Shown: in pieces, positions 35,376-44,074 of the stretch
Numbering within the stretch: the first letter of the stretch is position 1
Layout: every line of letters starts with the position of its first letter
Assembly (NCBI GenBank): GCA_020025475.1
Contig: JAHHSA010000002.1
Span: 1-64,000, forward strand
DNA from: Oscillibacter sp.
GTDB taxonomy: Bacteria; Bacillota; Clostridia; Oscillospirales; Oscillospiraceae
Direction: 5' to 3'
Length of the DNA: 64,000 bases
Notes under the pieces: generated by a model
Database searches by the model: none
Seen by the model: only the letters and a program-made list of their open reading frames with translations
Told to the model about the DNA's origin: nothing
Program-made: the position numbers and the translations under genes

Positions 35376-35804
35376 ATGGGAATTTTCCACAGGATCACAA
35401 ATTCATTTGCACGGTTCATGTATGGCCGCAATGGAATGGACAAACTGGGTATGACAACGGTCTGGGGTTCGATGCTGGTGTATCTGCTTTCAGTCATGTT
35501 GCTCCGGCGCCACCGGGTGGCAGGCTCGCTGCTGTATTATCTGGCTCTGGCGGGGATGCTGTGGTCCCTGTTCCGGATGTTCTCCAAAAATCTGGGCAGG
35601 CGCCGGGAGGAGAACCAGAAGTATGTCAACTGGGTCTGGCGCAGCAAAAGCAGCTGGAGCAGCGCCAAGGCCCGCCGTGCTGATACGGAGCACAAGTACT
35701 TTACCTGCAAAAACTGTAAGACGATCTGCCGGGTTCCGGTGGGGAAGGGAAAGGTGGTCATCACCTGTCCCAAGTGTGGCGCGGAGATCCACGGCAAGAC
35801 ATAA
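35376..35804 (+). CDS. Small membrane protein with C-terminal zinc ribbon
   Basis: The 142-residue protein has a short amphipathic N-terminus (FARFMYGRNGMDKLG), two adjacent membrane helices (about 25-65), a basic linker, and a zinc ribbon with two CxxC knuckles (CKNC, CPKC). Its function is unknown to me. The start is uncertain: the ATG at 35376 begins the conserved-looking part with AAGGAG 12 bases upstream, and an in-frame ATG at 35322 lacks a clear SD. It is 15 bases before the ThrE-like pair and may be cotranscribed with it. Confidence 0.7.
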   Translation: MGIFHRITNSFARFMYGRNGMDKLGMTTVWGSMLVYLLSVMLLRRHRVAGSLLYYLALAGMLWSLFRMFSKNLGRRREENQKYVNWVWRSKSSWSSAKARRADTEHKYFTCKNCKTICRVPVGKGKVVITCPKCGAEIHGKT

Positions 35805-35819
35805 CCGGGAGAATTTGGT

Positions 35820-36587
35820 GTGGAGATGGAGAGATTACTGAACTTCAGCTGTGAAATGGGGAGACAGCTGATGCAAAACGGCGCGGAGATCTACCGCGTG
35901 GAGGAATCCATGCAGTTTCTCCTGGCCGCTTATGGGTGCGTGGAGTCGGAGGTATTTGCCATTCCGGCCCTCGTTATGCTCAATATCCCTGGAGAGGAGC
36001 GGAATTACACCAAAATGGCCCGTGTCCGCACATCTTCCCTGAATCTGCGCAGACTGTATCTGCTCAACGCCCTATGCCGGGACTTGTGTCGGGAAACACC
36101 AGACCTGGATGAGGCAGAGAGAAGATTTGCGGCCATTATGGAAGAGCCGCTGCACACACCGTTGGTAAACTTTCTGACCCATGGATTGGTGGCATTTTTT
36201 TTCACACTATTCTGGGGCGGCACCCTGCTGGATGCGCTGGTGGCGTTTTCCTGCGGCCTGATCGTGCAGAAGATGGTCGCCTTTATGAACCGGGTCCTGG
36301 CCAATATTTTTTTCACCAATCTGATCACCAGCCTGCTTCTGGCGATCCCGCCGGTGGCGCTTTCCGTGGTGGGTGCGGGAGTGCATGTGGACAAAATTAT
36401 TATTGGAACCATCATGCTGCTGGTGCCTGGAATTGCGATTACCAATGTGATGCGGGACGTGCTTGCAGGTGATTTTCTGACGGCTCTGACCCGTTTTGCA
36501 GAGGTTCTGATTGTTGCAATGGGAATTTCCATCGGTGTTGCCATGACCATCACCAGCTCTCGTGTGCTGGTAGGCTGGCTGTTGTAA
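35820..36587 (+). CDS. Threonine/serine exporter ThrE, N-terminal-domain subunit
   Basis: The 255-residue protein matches the ThrE/DUF1212 domain: a soluble N-terminal half with GAEIYRVEESM, then about five membrane helices containing LLVPGIAITNVMRD. In this arrangement the ThrE transporter is split into two proteins, and the partner follows. It is expected to export Thr or Ser, though ligand is inferred from family only. The start is GTG at 35820 with GGGAG 8 bases upstream; an ATG two codons later is possible. Confidence 0.88.
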   Translation: MEMERLLNFSCEMGRQLMQNGAEIYRVEESMQFLLAAYGCVESEVFAIPALVMLNIPGEERNYTKMARVRTSSLNLRRLYLLNALCRDLCRETPDLDEAERRFAAIMEEPLHTPLVNFLTHGLVAFFFTLFWGGTLLDALVAFSCGLIVQKMVAFMNRVLANIFFTNLITSLLLAIPPVALSVVGAGVHVDKIIIGTIMLLVPGIAITNVMRDVLAGDFLTALTRFAEVLIVAMGISIGVAMTITSSRVLVGWLL

Positions 36588-36597
36588 GGGGGCAGAC

Positions 36598-37056
36598 ATG
36601 AGATTTGTGATGCCCTGTTTTTACGCGGCTTTGGCCTGTGTGTCCTTTGGTATTATTTTTGAACTTCACAACTGGAAGTATTTGTTCAGTGGTGCCCTGA
36701 CCGGCATGGCCGGTTGGCTGGTGTATCTTCTGATGGAGGACTGCCGCATTGTGCCCCGTTTTTTTGCGGCAACCATTGTGGTGGCAGCATTGGCAGAGCT
36801 GCTGGCCCGTATTTTTAAGGCCCCTGCCACCATTTTTCTCATCGTTGGAATCATTCCGCTGGTGCCGGGCGGCGGTATGTACTACACGATGGAGGCTCTC
36901 ATCAACAGTGATATGCAGCTTTTTGTCCGCAAAGGCCTGGAGACGGCGGCCTCTGCGGGTGCCATGGCAGTGGGCTGCTCGCTGGTGAGCTCTATGGCTC
37001 GCATTATGACCGTGTGGCGGCGGAATCGTCACAGCGGTCCGCGCTCCTTATCCTGA
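36598..37056 (+). CDS. Threonine/serine exporter, ThrE_2 (C-terminal-domain) subunit
   Basis: The 152-residue membrane protein has four to five helices and the signature FLIVGIIPLVPGGGMYYTM. It completes the split ThrE exporter begun by the gene 10 bases upstream. AAGGGGG gives the SD. A perfect palindromic terminator follows directly. Confidence 0.88.
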   Translation: MRFVMPCFYAALACVSFGIIFELHNWKYLFSGALTGMAGWLVYLLMEDCRIVPRFFAATIVVAALAELLARIFKAPATIFLIVGIIPLVPGGGMYYTMEALINSDMQLFVRKGLETAASAGAMAVGCSLVSSMARIMTVWRRNRHSGPRSLS

Positions 37057-37059
37057 GCT

Positions 37060-37095
37060 GAAAAAGGCCTGTACGAATTCGTACAGGCCTTTTTT
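37060..37095. terminator. Bidirectional terminator between ThrE pair and the aro operon
   Basis: A perfect palindrome (GGCCTGTACGAA / TTCGTACAGGCC) flanked by A5 and T6 runs ends both convergent operons. Confidence 0.92.
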
Positions 37096-37110
37096 CCATG
37101 CTTATTGTGC

Positions 37111-37548
37111 TTATTCGGATGCGTTGCCGCACAGGAGATGCAGCGCATCCAGGTAGCCCTGGAACCCACAGCCCTTGATAGTGGCAGTACAGGCGGAGCG
37201 GATATAGGACACGCGGCGGAAATCCTCCCGGCTGTCTGGGTTGGAGATGTGGACCTCTACCGTGGGAATGCCTGCCGCTTTCACAGCGTCCAGCAGAGCC
37301 ACGCTGGTATGGGTGTAGGCGGCAGGGTTTATGATGATGCCGTCTGTCTTGTCGAAGTAGGCCTGCTGGATGGCATCCACCAGTGCCCCCTCGTGATTGG
37401 ACTGGAAAAAGGAGACGGTGACGCCCAGGCGAGCCGCCTCGGCGGAGATCAGGTCCAGCAGATCCTGATAGGTGGCGGTGCCATAGATTTCCGGCTGCCG
37501 GATGCCCAGCATATTCATGTTGGGGCCGTTAATCACCAGAATGTTCAC
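37111..37548 (-). CDS. aroQ: 3-dehydroquinate dehydratase, type II
   Basis: This dodecameric cytosolic enzyme dehydrates 3-dehydroquinate in the shikimate pathway. The 145 residues show NGPNMNMLG with the type II catalytic Tyr in EIYG, SNHEG, the NPAAYTHTS loop and VEVHISNP. It starts with GTG at 37548 (SD GGAGG at 7 bases) and overlaps the end of aroEK by 20 bases. It is the last gene of the aromatic operon. Confidence 0.95.
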   Translation of the reverse strand: MNILVINGPNMNMLGIRQPEIYGTATYQDLLDLISAEAARLGVTVSFFQSNHEGALVDAIQQAYFDKTDGIIINPAAYTHTSVALLDAVKAAGIPTVEVHISNPDSREDFRRVSYIRSACTATIKGCGFQGYLDALHLLCGNASE

Positions 37549-38770
37549 AAAAATCCCTCCAAATAACCTGGGCGGCGTCCTCCGCCCGGCCGTTGTTGTC
37601 AATCAAAATATCTCGGAACTGCCGGTACAGCGGTTCCCGCGCTGCCCACAGAGCCTCCACACCGGAGGCCTGGGACAGAGGGCGTCCCTGTGTGGTCAGC
37701 AGCTCCAGCCGACGGTCCAGTTGGTAAATACGGCTGTTCTGCCGCAGAAGGGCTTCGTTTCGCGGGTCCTTGACAGCACCGCCCCCGGTGAGAATCAACT
37801 TACCAGTTTTCTTACCCGCCTCCGCCAACTCCCGGTGTTCCAACGCCCGGAAAAAGGATTCCCCCTCTGTGGAAAAAATCTCCGGGATGGTGCGTCCGGT
37901 GTGGCGCTGTATCTCGTCGTCAATGTCAATAGGCTCCCGGCCGGTGAGGCCGGCGAGCAGATGGCCTACGGTGGTTTTTCCACAGCCGGGCATACCGATG
38001 AGAACAATGTTGGTGGTTTGCTGGCGGAGCTGGCGCAAGATGGCGTCTGCGGCCCCATTTTGAATGGTTGTGTGGAAAAAATACTCTTCTGCGGCCACGG
38101 CCTGCTCCACCAGCATGGGGAGTCCATCGGAACAGGGAATACCCAGCGCTTTCGCCTGTAGGACCAGCGCCGTCCGCCGGGGATTGTAAATGAGATCCAG
38201 TACGCCGGAGCAGCGGGGAAATTGGGTCAAGTCCACAAGTTTCTCCCCGTTGTGTGGAAACATTCCCACCGGTGTGGTATTCACTATAATGTCTGCATCA
38301 GCGTGGCGAAAGAGATTGCCATAGTGGTCCTCACCGGTGCGGGATACCACCACGATCTCCCGCGCCCCCAGCTGCCGTGCCATGGCCTGCACCGTCAGGG
38401 AGGCACCGCCGCTGCCCAGGATTACTGCTTTTTTTCCACAAAAGTCAATGCCGGCCCGCTCTGCCATACGGCAGAAGCCAGCGGCGTCGGTATTCCAGGC
38501 GTACAGTTTTCCACAGCGACGGACAATGGTGTTGACACTGCCAATGGACATGGCTAAGGGGTCTATCTCGTCACACAAGGGCATCACGGCCTGCTTGTAG
38601 GGAATGGTGACGTTGATTCCGCCCAGAGTCTCCTGGCGCAAAAAGGCTTCCAGCTGCTCCGGTTCCCGCTCGTAGAGCCGGTAGTTGGGGCAGCCCAGAG
38701 CGGTGTGAATGGGGACGGACCAGCTGTGCCCCAAGGTGCGGCCCAGCAAACCATAGATCAGTTCTCCCAT
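37529..38770 (-). CDS. aroEK: Bifunctional shikimate dehydrogenase / shikimate kinase (AroE-AroK fusion)
   Basis: The 413-residue protein joins two consecutive pathway steps. Residues 1 to about 250 are shikimate dehydrogenase (VNVTIPYK catalytic Lys, NTDAAGF, and the NADP loop GSGGASLT). From about 253 shikimate kinase begins, with Walker A GMPGCGKTT, the Asp pair DIDDEI, and the lid/nucleotide region with GGGAV. I chose the ATG at 38770 with GAGGTG just upstream, one base after pheA ends. Both halves look complete, and fused order follows reaction order. Symbol is descriptive. Confidence 0.94.
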   Translation of the reverse strand: MGELIYGLLGRTLGHSWSVPIHTALGCPNYRLYEREPEQLEAFLRQETLGGINVTIPYKQAVMPLCDEIDPLAMSIGSVNTIVRRCGKLYAWNTDAAGFCRMAERAGIDFCGKKAVILGSGGASLTVQAMARQLGAREIVVVSRTGEDHYGNLFRHADADIIVNTTPVGMFPHNGEKLVDLTQFPRCSGVLDLIYNPRRTALVLQAKALGIPCSDGLPMLVEQAVAAEEYFFHTTIQNGAADAILRQLRQQTTNIVLIGMPGCGKTTVGHLLAGLTGREPIDIDDEIQRHTGRTIPEIFSTEGESFFRALEHRELAEAGKKTGKLILTGGGAVKDPRNEALLRQNSRIYQLDRRLELLTTQGRPLSQASGVEALWAAREPLYRQFRDILIDNNGRAEDAAQVIWRDFCEHSGD

Positions 38771-38771
38771 G

Positions 38772-39908
38772 TCACACCTCGCTGTAACTGCCCAGGAAGT
38801 GAAAGCTCTGGCAGCTTCGCTCCAACTCCTCCAGCATGGGCAAAACGCCAGGGGCACGGAGATTGGCTTCCAGCTCCAGAAAGAAGATGAATTCAAAATT
38901 CCGGCCTGTCACAGGGCAGGATTCCAGCTTGGTCATATTGATGCCAAGGGCTGCAAGCTTCGCAAGAATCTCATAGAGGGCACCGGGCTTGTTGTCGCAA
39001 GCCAGGATCAGACTGATGCGGTCGGAACCGGCGTAGATTTCCGGGTCCCGGGTGACGCAAATGAAGCGGGTGTAATTGTTGTCGCTGTCCTGAATGTCCT
39101 GGCACAGGCAGTCCAGCCCGTATAGTGCGGTGCAGGGGTGTGAGGAAATGGCGGCAGCGTGAGAATCGCGGCTCTCCGCTACTCGTTTGGCGGCGACAGC
39201 CGTATTTTCACAGGGAACCAGCTGGACATGTTCCAAATTGCCCAGGAATTTGCTGCACTGCCCCAGTGCCTGTCCGTGAGAATAGATGGTGGTGATGTCC
39301 TCCATCCGGGTACCTGGCAGAGCCAGAAGTTCATGGCGAATACACAGGCGGGTGGAGCGGACAATAAAGAGATGGTGGCTTTGCAGCAGATCGTAAACGG
39401 CTCGAACGGAGCCGTTGGAACTGTTTTCAATGGGGAGGATGCCGCACTTGCAGAGACCGGACTCTACCGCGGAAACTACCGCCTGGAAAGTCTTTACATA
39501 GACCAGATTGCCCCGGGGAAGAAGCCGGTCAGCCGCTGTCTGGGAGTTACCGCCCTCTGTGCCCTGGCAGGCCACCAGTCCGGTCTGTGGGAATACCTCC
39601 CGCTGCTCTGCCAGGGCGGCGGTGACAAGATCGTGAACGTGGGTGGGGGCGGAGATCAGCTCCGCCTGCCGTGCCCGAGACAGCTCGAACAGGGTGGAGA
39701 AGAGGCGGTGGGCATAGCGCTCCTTGCCGCCTGCTTTGGTACCCACGTCGGCCAGGATCTCCCGCTCCCGCTGCCGATTCAGCAGAGGCAGGTGGTGGGC
39801 GCTTTTATAGGCGGCGACCTCTTCGGAGAGGTCCATGCGTCGGAGAAACAGCTCCAGCATCTGGTCATCTACTTCATCAATGTGCTTGCGAATTTCAGAA
39901 AGTTCCAT
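38772..39908 (-). CDS. pheA: Bifunctional chorismate mutase / prephenate dehydratase
   Basis: This enzyme converts chorismate to prephenate and then phenylpyruvate, the committed Phe branch. The 378-residue protein has an AroQ-type mutase domain (1 to about 90, starting ELSEIRKHIDEVDDQML), a dehydratase domain with NNYTRF (catalytic Thr), and a C-terminal ACT domain for Phe feedback. The ACT motif usually written ESRP is ESCP here. It overlaps aroC by 14 bases and touches aroEK. Confidence 0.93.
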   Translation of the reverse strand: MELSEIRKHIDEVDDQMLELFLRRMDLSEEVAAYKSAHHLPLLNRQREREILADVGTKAGGKERYAHRLFSTLFELSRARQAELISAPTHVHDLVTAALAEQREVFPQTGLVACQGTEGGNSQTAADRLLPRGNLVYVKTFQAVVSAVESGLCKCGILPIENSSNGSVRAVYDLLQSHHLFIVRSTRLCIRHELLALPGTRMEDITTIYSHGQALGQCSKFLGNLEHVQLVPCENTAVAAKRVAESRDSHAAAISSHPCTALYGLDCLCQDIQDSDNNYTRFICVTRDPEIYAGSDRISLILACDNKPGALYEILAKLAALGINMTKLESCPVTGRNFEFIFFLELEANLRAPGVLPMLEELERSCQSFHFLGSYSEV

Positions 39909-40986
39909 GGTTTCCCTCCAATAAAACGTCCAGTAAAACAGAGGCGGTTACGGCCTCCACCACCGGCACGGCCCGGGGGGCGATGCAGGGGTCATGGCGT
40001 CCACGGACTTCCAACTGAACGGGGGTGCTGGAGCTCAGGTCCACCGTCTGCTGACACCGGGCAATGGACGGCGTTGGCTTTATTGCCACCCGAAGCACCA
40101 AGGGCATCCCGGTGGTAATGCCGCCCAAAATGCCGCCAGCGTGATTACTTGCTGTAGAAATTTGACGGTTTATTACAGAAAACGGGTCATTGTGTTGGGA
40201 CCCGCGCATGGAGGCAGCAGCAAATCCTGCGCCGAACTCCACCCCCTTGACGGCTGGAATGCCGAAGAGGGCAGAGGAGAGTCGATTTTCCATGCCGTCA
40301 AACATGGGGTCACCCAGACCGGCGGGCAGGCCGATGGCGGCGCACTCAATGATACCGCCTACGGAGTCTCCATCTGCTCTGACCTGGCGAATGGCTGCCT
40401 GCATGGCCTGCCCGGCGTCGTCACTGAGCACCGGGAAAGGTTTGCGGGCCGTTTCCTCAAAAAGGGCGGCGGTGGGCAGCAGGGGAAAGGATGTGTCGGG
40501 AATTCCCGCTGCAGCAGCCAGATGGGCTCCAACAAAGATTCCGCGGCGGGCCAGGATTTGTTTGGCAATGCCGCCAGCGATGCAGAGGGGAGCAGTGAGT
40601 CGTCCGGAGAAGTGACCACCGCCCCGCATATCGGCGTGGCCATTCCATTTGATGTGGGCGGTGAAGTCGGCGTGGCCCGGACGGGGGGTCCGATCCAGAC
40701 CGGTATAGTCTCCGGAGTGCTGATCCTGATTCCGGATGACAGCGCACAAAGGAGCCCCGCAGGTGATGCCGTCTTCCAGACCTGAGAGAAATTCGGGCCT
40801 GTCAGTTTCCCGGCGGGCAGTGGTCAGGGGGCCCTGACCGGGTCTGCGGCGGTCGAGAAAGGCTTGCAGCTCTTCCAGGTTAATGGGCTCCCCGGCGGGC
40901 AGACCATCCATCGTCACGCCGATGGCTTTACCGTGAGACTGGCCGAAGACGGAGATGAGAAGCCGTTTTCCAAATTCAGAGGACAT
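39895..40986 (-). CDS. aroC: Chorismate synthase
   Basis: AroC uses reduced FMN to form chorismate from EPSP. The 363-residue protein has GQSHGKAIGV near the N-terminus, the RPGHAD region with HADMRGGGHFSGR, and MRGSQHND near residue 290. The start at 40986 has GGGAGG upstream and overlaps the end of aroA by 11 bases, implying coupled translation. Confidence 0.95.
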   Translation of the reverse strand: MSSEFGKRLLISVFGQSHGKAIGVTMDGLPAGEPINLEELQAFLDRRRPGQGPLTTARRETDRPEFLSGLEDGITCGAPLCAVIRNQDQHSGDYTGLDRTPRPGHADFTAHIKWNGHADMRGGGHFSGRLTAPLCIAGGIAKQILARRGIFVGAHLAAAAGIPDTSFPLLPTAALFEETARKPFPVLSDDAGQAMQAAIRQVRADGDSVGGIIECAAIGLPAGLGDPMFDGMENRLSSALFGIPAVKGVEFGAGFAAASMRGSQHNDPFSVINRQISTASNHAGGILGGITTGMPLVLRVAIKPTPSIARCQQTVDLSSSTPVQLEVRGRHDPCIAPRAVPVVEAVTASVLLDVLLEGNHGTF

Positions 40987-42142
40987 GAAGCATCCCTCCC
41001 AGACGTTGAAATTCTTCAAAAAAGGCGGGGTAGGACTTTTGAATGGCCTGGGCACCCAAAATGGTGACCGGGCCTGAGCAGGCAGTGGCGGCAATGGCGG
41101 CTGCCATGACAATTCGGTGATCGTTGGCACCGTCCACAATGCCGCCGGAGAGCTGGGGTACTCCGTGGAATATCAGGGCGTCAGGCAGGACTTCCGCCCG
41201 ACCGCCCAGGGCGTTGACCATGGCGGCGGTGGTGGACAGGCGGTCGCTCTCCTTGAGCCGGAGCCGGGCCACATTGAAAAACCGGGTAGTGCCGTTGCGG
41301 GTCGCGGCCATCACCGCCAGGGGTGGGACCAGATCGGGGCAGTCGGAGAGGTTCAGGTTCAGCTCGCCGCTCTGGGCCAGTTGGCTGCACAGGGACACAA
41401 CGGCCTTGTCCCCCTGGGCGGAGTCGAAGCGCAGTCCCTCAATGGAGAGGGCACTGTCCAGAAAGTTGGCGGCGTACCAGAAGGCTGCCTGTGACCAGTC
41501 ACTCTCCACGGTAACCTTGGCGGGAATGTATTGCTGGTTTCCTGCCACGAACAGACTGGTTCCGTCTGGGGACCACTCTGCCTGAATATGGAACGCCCGC
41601 AGCACCGAGAGCGTCATCTCCACATAGTCCCGGCTCTCCAGAGGAGTGGTGAGGTGAATTTCACTGTCGTCCCACAGGAGGGGCAGAGCAAAAAGCAGAC
41701 CGGAGACAAATTGGCTGGACACGTCGCCAGGCAAAACGTATTTTCCGGGGGAGAGACTCCCGGTGACGGTGAGCAGATGGTCTTGCCGATGCATCCACAC
41801 ACCCTGTTCCTGAAAAATGGTCATATAAGGCCCCAGAGGACGGTCCAGCAGACGGCCCCGGCCGGTAAAAGAGACGCTGCCCCGCAGTACCAGTGCCAGG
41901 GGCAGGAGGAAACGGAGCGTGGAGCCGGATTCCCCACAGTCCAGCAGCGGGGTGTCCACCGGGGAGAACAGGGCTTCCAGGCACCGTCGGGTAGCTGTAA
42001 TGTCCTGAGAGTCCGCCAGACGGTGGATGCAGCTTGCCTCTCCGGCCAGGGCACTGGCAATCAGGAGACGGTGGGACTGGGATTTGCTCTCCGGCGGCGT
42101 AACGGTGCCGCTGAGGGGGGCAGGGGTAATTTGAATATCCAC
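40976..42142 (-). CDS. aroA: 3-phosphoshikimate 1-carboxyvinyltransferase (EPSP synthase)
   Basis: AroA condenses shikimate-3-phosphate with phosphoenolpyruvate. At 388 residues it is shorter than the usual ~430, with loops trimmed, but key stretches are present: PPESKSQSHR, GESGSTLRFLLPLA, GDVSSQFVSGLL, RLKESDRL and NDHRIVMA. It starts with GTG at 42142, with GGAGG 6 bases upstream, directly after the aroB stop. Nothing suggests loss of function. Confidence 0.94.
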   Translation of the reverse strand: MDIQITPAPLSGTVTPPESKSQSHRLLIASALAGEASCIHRLADSQDITATRRCLEALFSPVDTPLLDCGESGSTLRFLLPLALVLRGSVSFTGRGRLLDRPLGPYMTIFQEQGVWMHRQDHLLTVTGSLSPGKYVLPGDVSSQFVSGLLFALPLLWDDSEIHLTTPLESRDYVEMTLSVLRAFHIQAEWSPDGTSLFVAGNQQYIPAKVTVESDWSQAAFWYAANFLDSALSIEGLRFDSAQGDKAVVSLCSQLAQSGELNLNLSDCPDLVPPLAVMAATRNGTTRFFNVARLRLKESDRLSTTAAMVNALGGRAEVLPDALIFHGVPQLSGGIVDGANDHRIVMAAAIAATACSGPVTILGAQAIQKSYPAFFEEFQRLGGMLHVL

Positions 42143-42143
42143 G

Positions 42144-43211
42144 CTAAGCCTCCAATCCTGCGGCAATTACGGCTGCCAGCCGGGAAACCGGAATGGTTTT
42201 CTGAATGCACTGGCCGATCCCACGGGGGATAACCAAAGTAATGGTATCTCCTGCCCGCTTCTTATCCGAAAGGGCGGCCTCTGCCAGATCTTCAGCAGAA
42301 AAATCCGTAGTGGTAGGCAGTCGATGGCGGGTCAGACAGGCACAGATCCTCTGGGCCGCCGCTTCCTCCGTCCAGCCGAGCCGCTGGCCGCTGCGGGCGA
42401 TGATAGCCAGACCCGCCGCCACGGCATGCCCATGGGGAATGGAAAAGCTGCTGCACAGCTCAACGGCGTGACCCACGGTGTGTCCCAGGTTCAGCAGGCG
42501 GCGTTCGCCCTGCTCCTTCTCGTCCCGCTCCACCACACCGGCCTTGTAGGCAACGCACTGGGCAATGACACTGGCGGGATCTGATTCCAGATGCCCCTGT
42601 TCCAGGTCAGAAAACAGGGCTTCCCCGGTGAGCACGCCCGTTTTCACAGCCTCAGATGCACCGTCCGCAAGCCAGAGAGGGGGGAGCGTATGGAGACAGT
42701 CGGTGTCGCAGAGGACGGCGGCGGGCTGCAAAAAGGCACCCACCAGATTTTTGCCCACAGAGAGGTCAATGGCGGTTTTGCCCCCCACAGAGGAATCCAC
42801 GGCGGAGAGCAGGGTGGTGGGCAGCTGAACATATCGGATGCCCCTGAGGTAGACGGCAGCGGCACAGCCGGCCATATCGCCACAAACGCCGCCGCCCAGG
42901 GCCACAATGCAGTCGCTGCGGGTCAGGTGATTTTCCCCCAGGAATTCCAGAATGTTTGACAGGGTGCCGAGGTGCTTGTGGGACTCCCCTGCGGAAAAGA
43001 TGTAGGAGACCACAGAGAAGCCAGCGTCACGAAGGCTCTGCTCCACCGGTTTCAGGAAGAGGGGAGCCACAGTGCTGTCGGTGATGACGGCCAGGCGGCA
43101 GTCCCCCAGCAGGGGACGCAGGATCTGTCCGCAGACAGAGTGCAGTCCGCTGCCAAGAAGGACGTCATAGGACGGACTGGTGCGGACGGAAATGGTTTGA
43201 ATGCCGGTCAT
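42144..43211 (-). CDS. aroB: 3-dehydroquinate synthase
   Basis: This NAD- and divalent-metal-dependent enzyme closes DAHP to 3-dehydroquinate. The 355-residue protein has the glycine-rich GGGVCGDMAG, the PTTLLSAVDSSVGGKTAID signature, and metal-ligand segments NLGHTVGHAVE and IPHGHAV. The ATG at 43211 follows AAAGGAG. It lies 23 bases after tyrA in the aromatic operon. Confidence 0.95.
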   Translation of the reverse strand: MTGIQTISVRTSPSYDVLLGSGLHSVCGQILRPLLGDCRLAVITDSTVAPLFLKPVEQSLRDAGFSVVSYIFSAGESHKHLGTLSNILEFLGENHLTRSDCIVALGGGVCGDMAGCAAAVYLRGIRYVQLPTTLLSAVDSSVGGKTAIDLSVGKNLVGAFLQPAAVLCDTDCLHTLPPLWLADGASEAVKTGVLTGEALFSDLEQGHLESDPASVIAQCVAYKAGVVERDEKEQGERRLLNLGHTVGHAVELCSSFSIPHGHAVAAGLAIIARSGQRLGWTEEAAAQRICACLTRHRLPTTTDFSAEDLAEAALSDKKRAGDTITLVIPRGIGQCIQKTIPVSRLAAVIAAGLEA

Positions 43212-43234
43212 GGAGAGCTCCTTTCGTGATCGTG

Positions 43235-44071
43235 TCAATTACCGCCTGCGGAGGCTTTTTTCTCCCGACCTTCCTTCAGAAGGTGGTGGAGCAGAGCGGC
43301 ATCCCGGGTTTCCAGGGCGGTCAGGTAGTCGTTCAAATGGTCAATCAATATTTTCAGTTCCACGGTGAGGTAGTCAGCATCATCGAGAAACAGCTCTGTC
43401 CACATATCTTCGTTCAGCCGGGCAACCCGGGTCATATCCCGGAAGCTGCCGGCGGAGAAGCCGCGGCGGCGCTGTGCCTCCGGGGACTTGATGTAGGCGC
43501 TGGACGCAATGTGGGCCAGCTGAGAGGTGTAGGCGATGATGCGGTCGTGCTCCTCCGGAGTGGAGAAGGTGAGAGACGCAAAACCAATGTCCAGAAAAAA
43601 GGACTTCAAGGTCTCCAACAGGGGCATGTCGGTCCCGCCTTCCGGGGTCAGGATCATAGAGGCACCGTCATAGAGGTCGGCGGTGGCGGCGGTAAACCCG
43701 CCCCGCTCCCGTCCGGCCATGGGGTGGCCGCCGATATAAGAAAATCCATACTGTGCCGCAATGGGGGAAATCTGTTCCGCGACCACCCGTTTGACGCCGC
43801 AGAGGTCCACCACAATGGCGGATTTGGCAATGGAAGCGGCGTGGGAACGGACCCATTCCACGGCGGCACCGGGGCAGAGGGCGACCAGAATCAGATTGCA
43901 CTGGGGAAGAAGTTCATCGGTAAGGGAAGCGTCCATAGCGCCACACATACGAGCCAGCAGCAACGTCTCCTGGTCCAGGTCAGCACCCCAGACGGTGTGC
44001 GCAGTGCGGGTCTTGATGCTCTTGGCCATGGACCCGCCGATGAGGCCCAGGCCGATGATGCCGATATTCAT
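43235..44071 (-). CDS. tyrA: Prephenate dehydrogenase
   Basis: TyrA oxidatively decarboxylates prephenate to 4-hydroxyphenylpyruvate, the Tyr branch. The 278-residue protein has the N-terminal NAD-binding GLGLIGGSMA, then GGHPMAGRERGG with the catalytic His, and an all-helical dimer domain with HIASSAYIKSPE. There is no C-terminal ACT domain, so Tyr feedback must act elsewhere, if at all. It starts 3 bases after aroF ends. Confidence 0.94.
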   Translation of the reverse strand: MNIGIIGLGLIGGSMAKSIKTRTAHTVWGADLDQETLLLARMCGAMDASLTDELLPQCNLILVALCPGAAVEWVRSHAASIAKSAIVVDLCGVKRVVAEQISPIAAQYGFSYIGGHPMAGRERGGFTAATADLYDGASMILTPEGGTDMPLLETLKSFFLDIGFASLTFSTPEEHDRIIAYTSQLAHIASSAYIKSPEAQRRRGFSAGSFRDMTRVARLNEDMWTELFLDDADYLTVELKILIDHLNDYLTALETRDAALLHHLLKEGREKKASAGGN

Positions 44072-44074
44072 GAC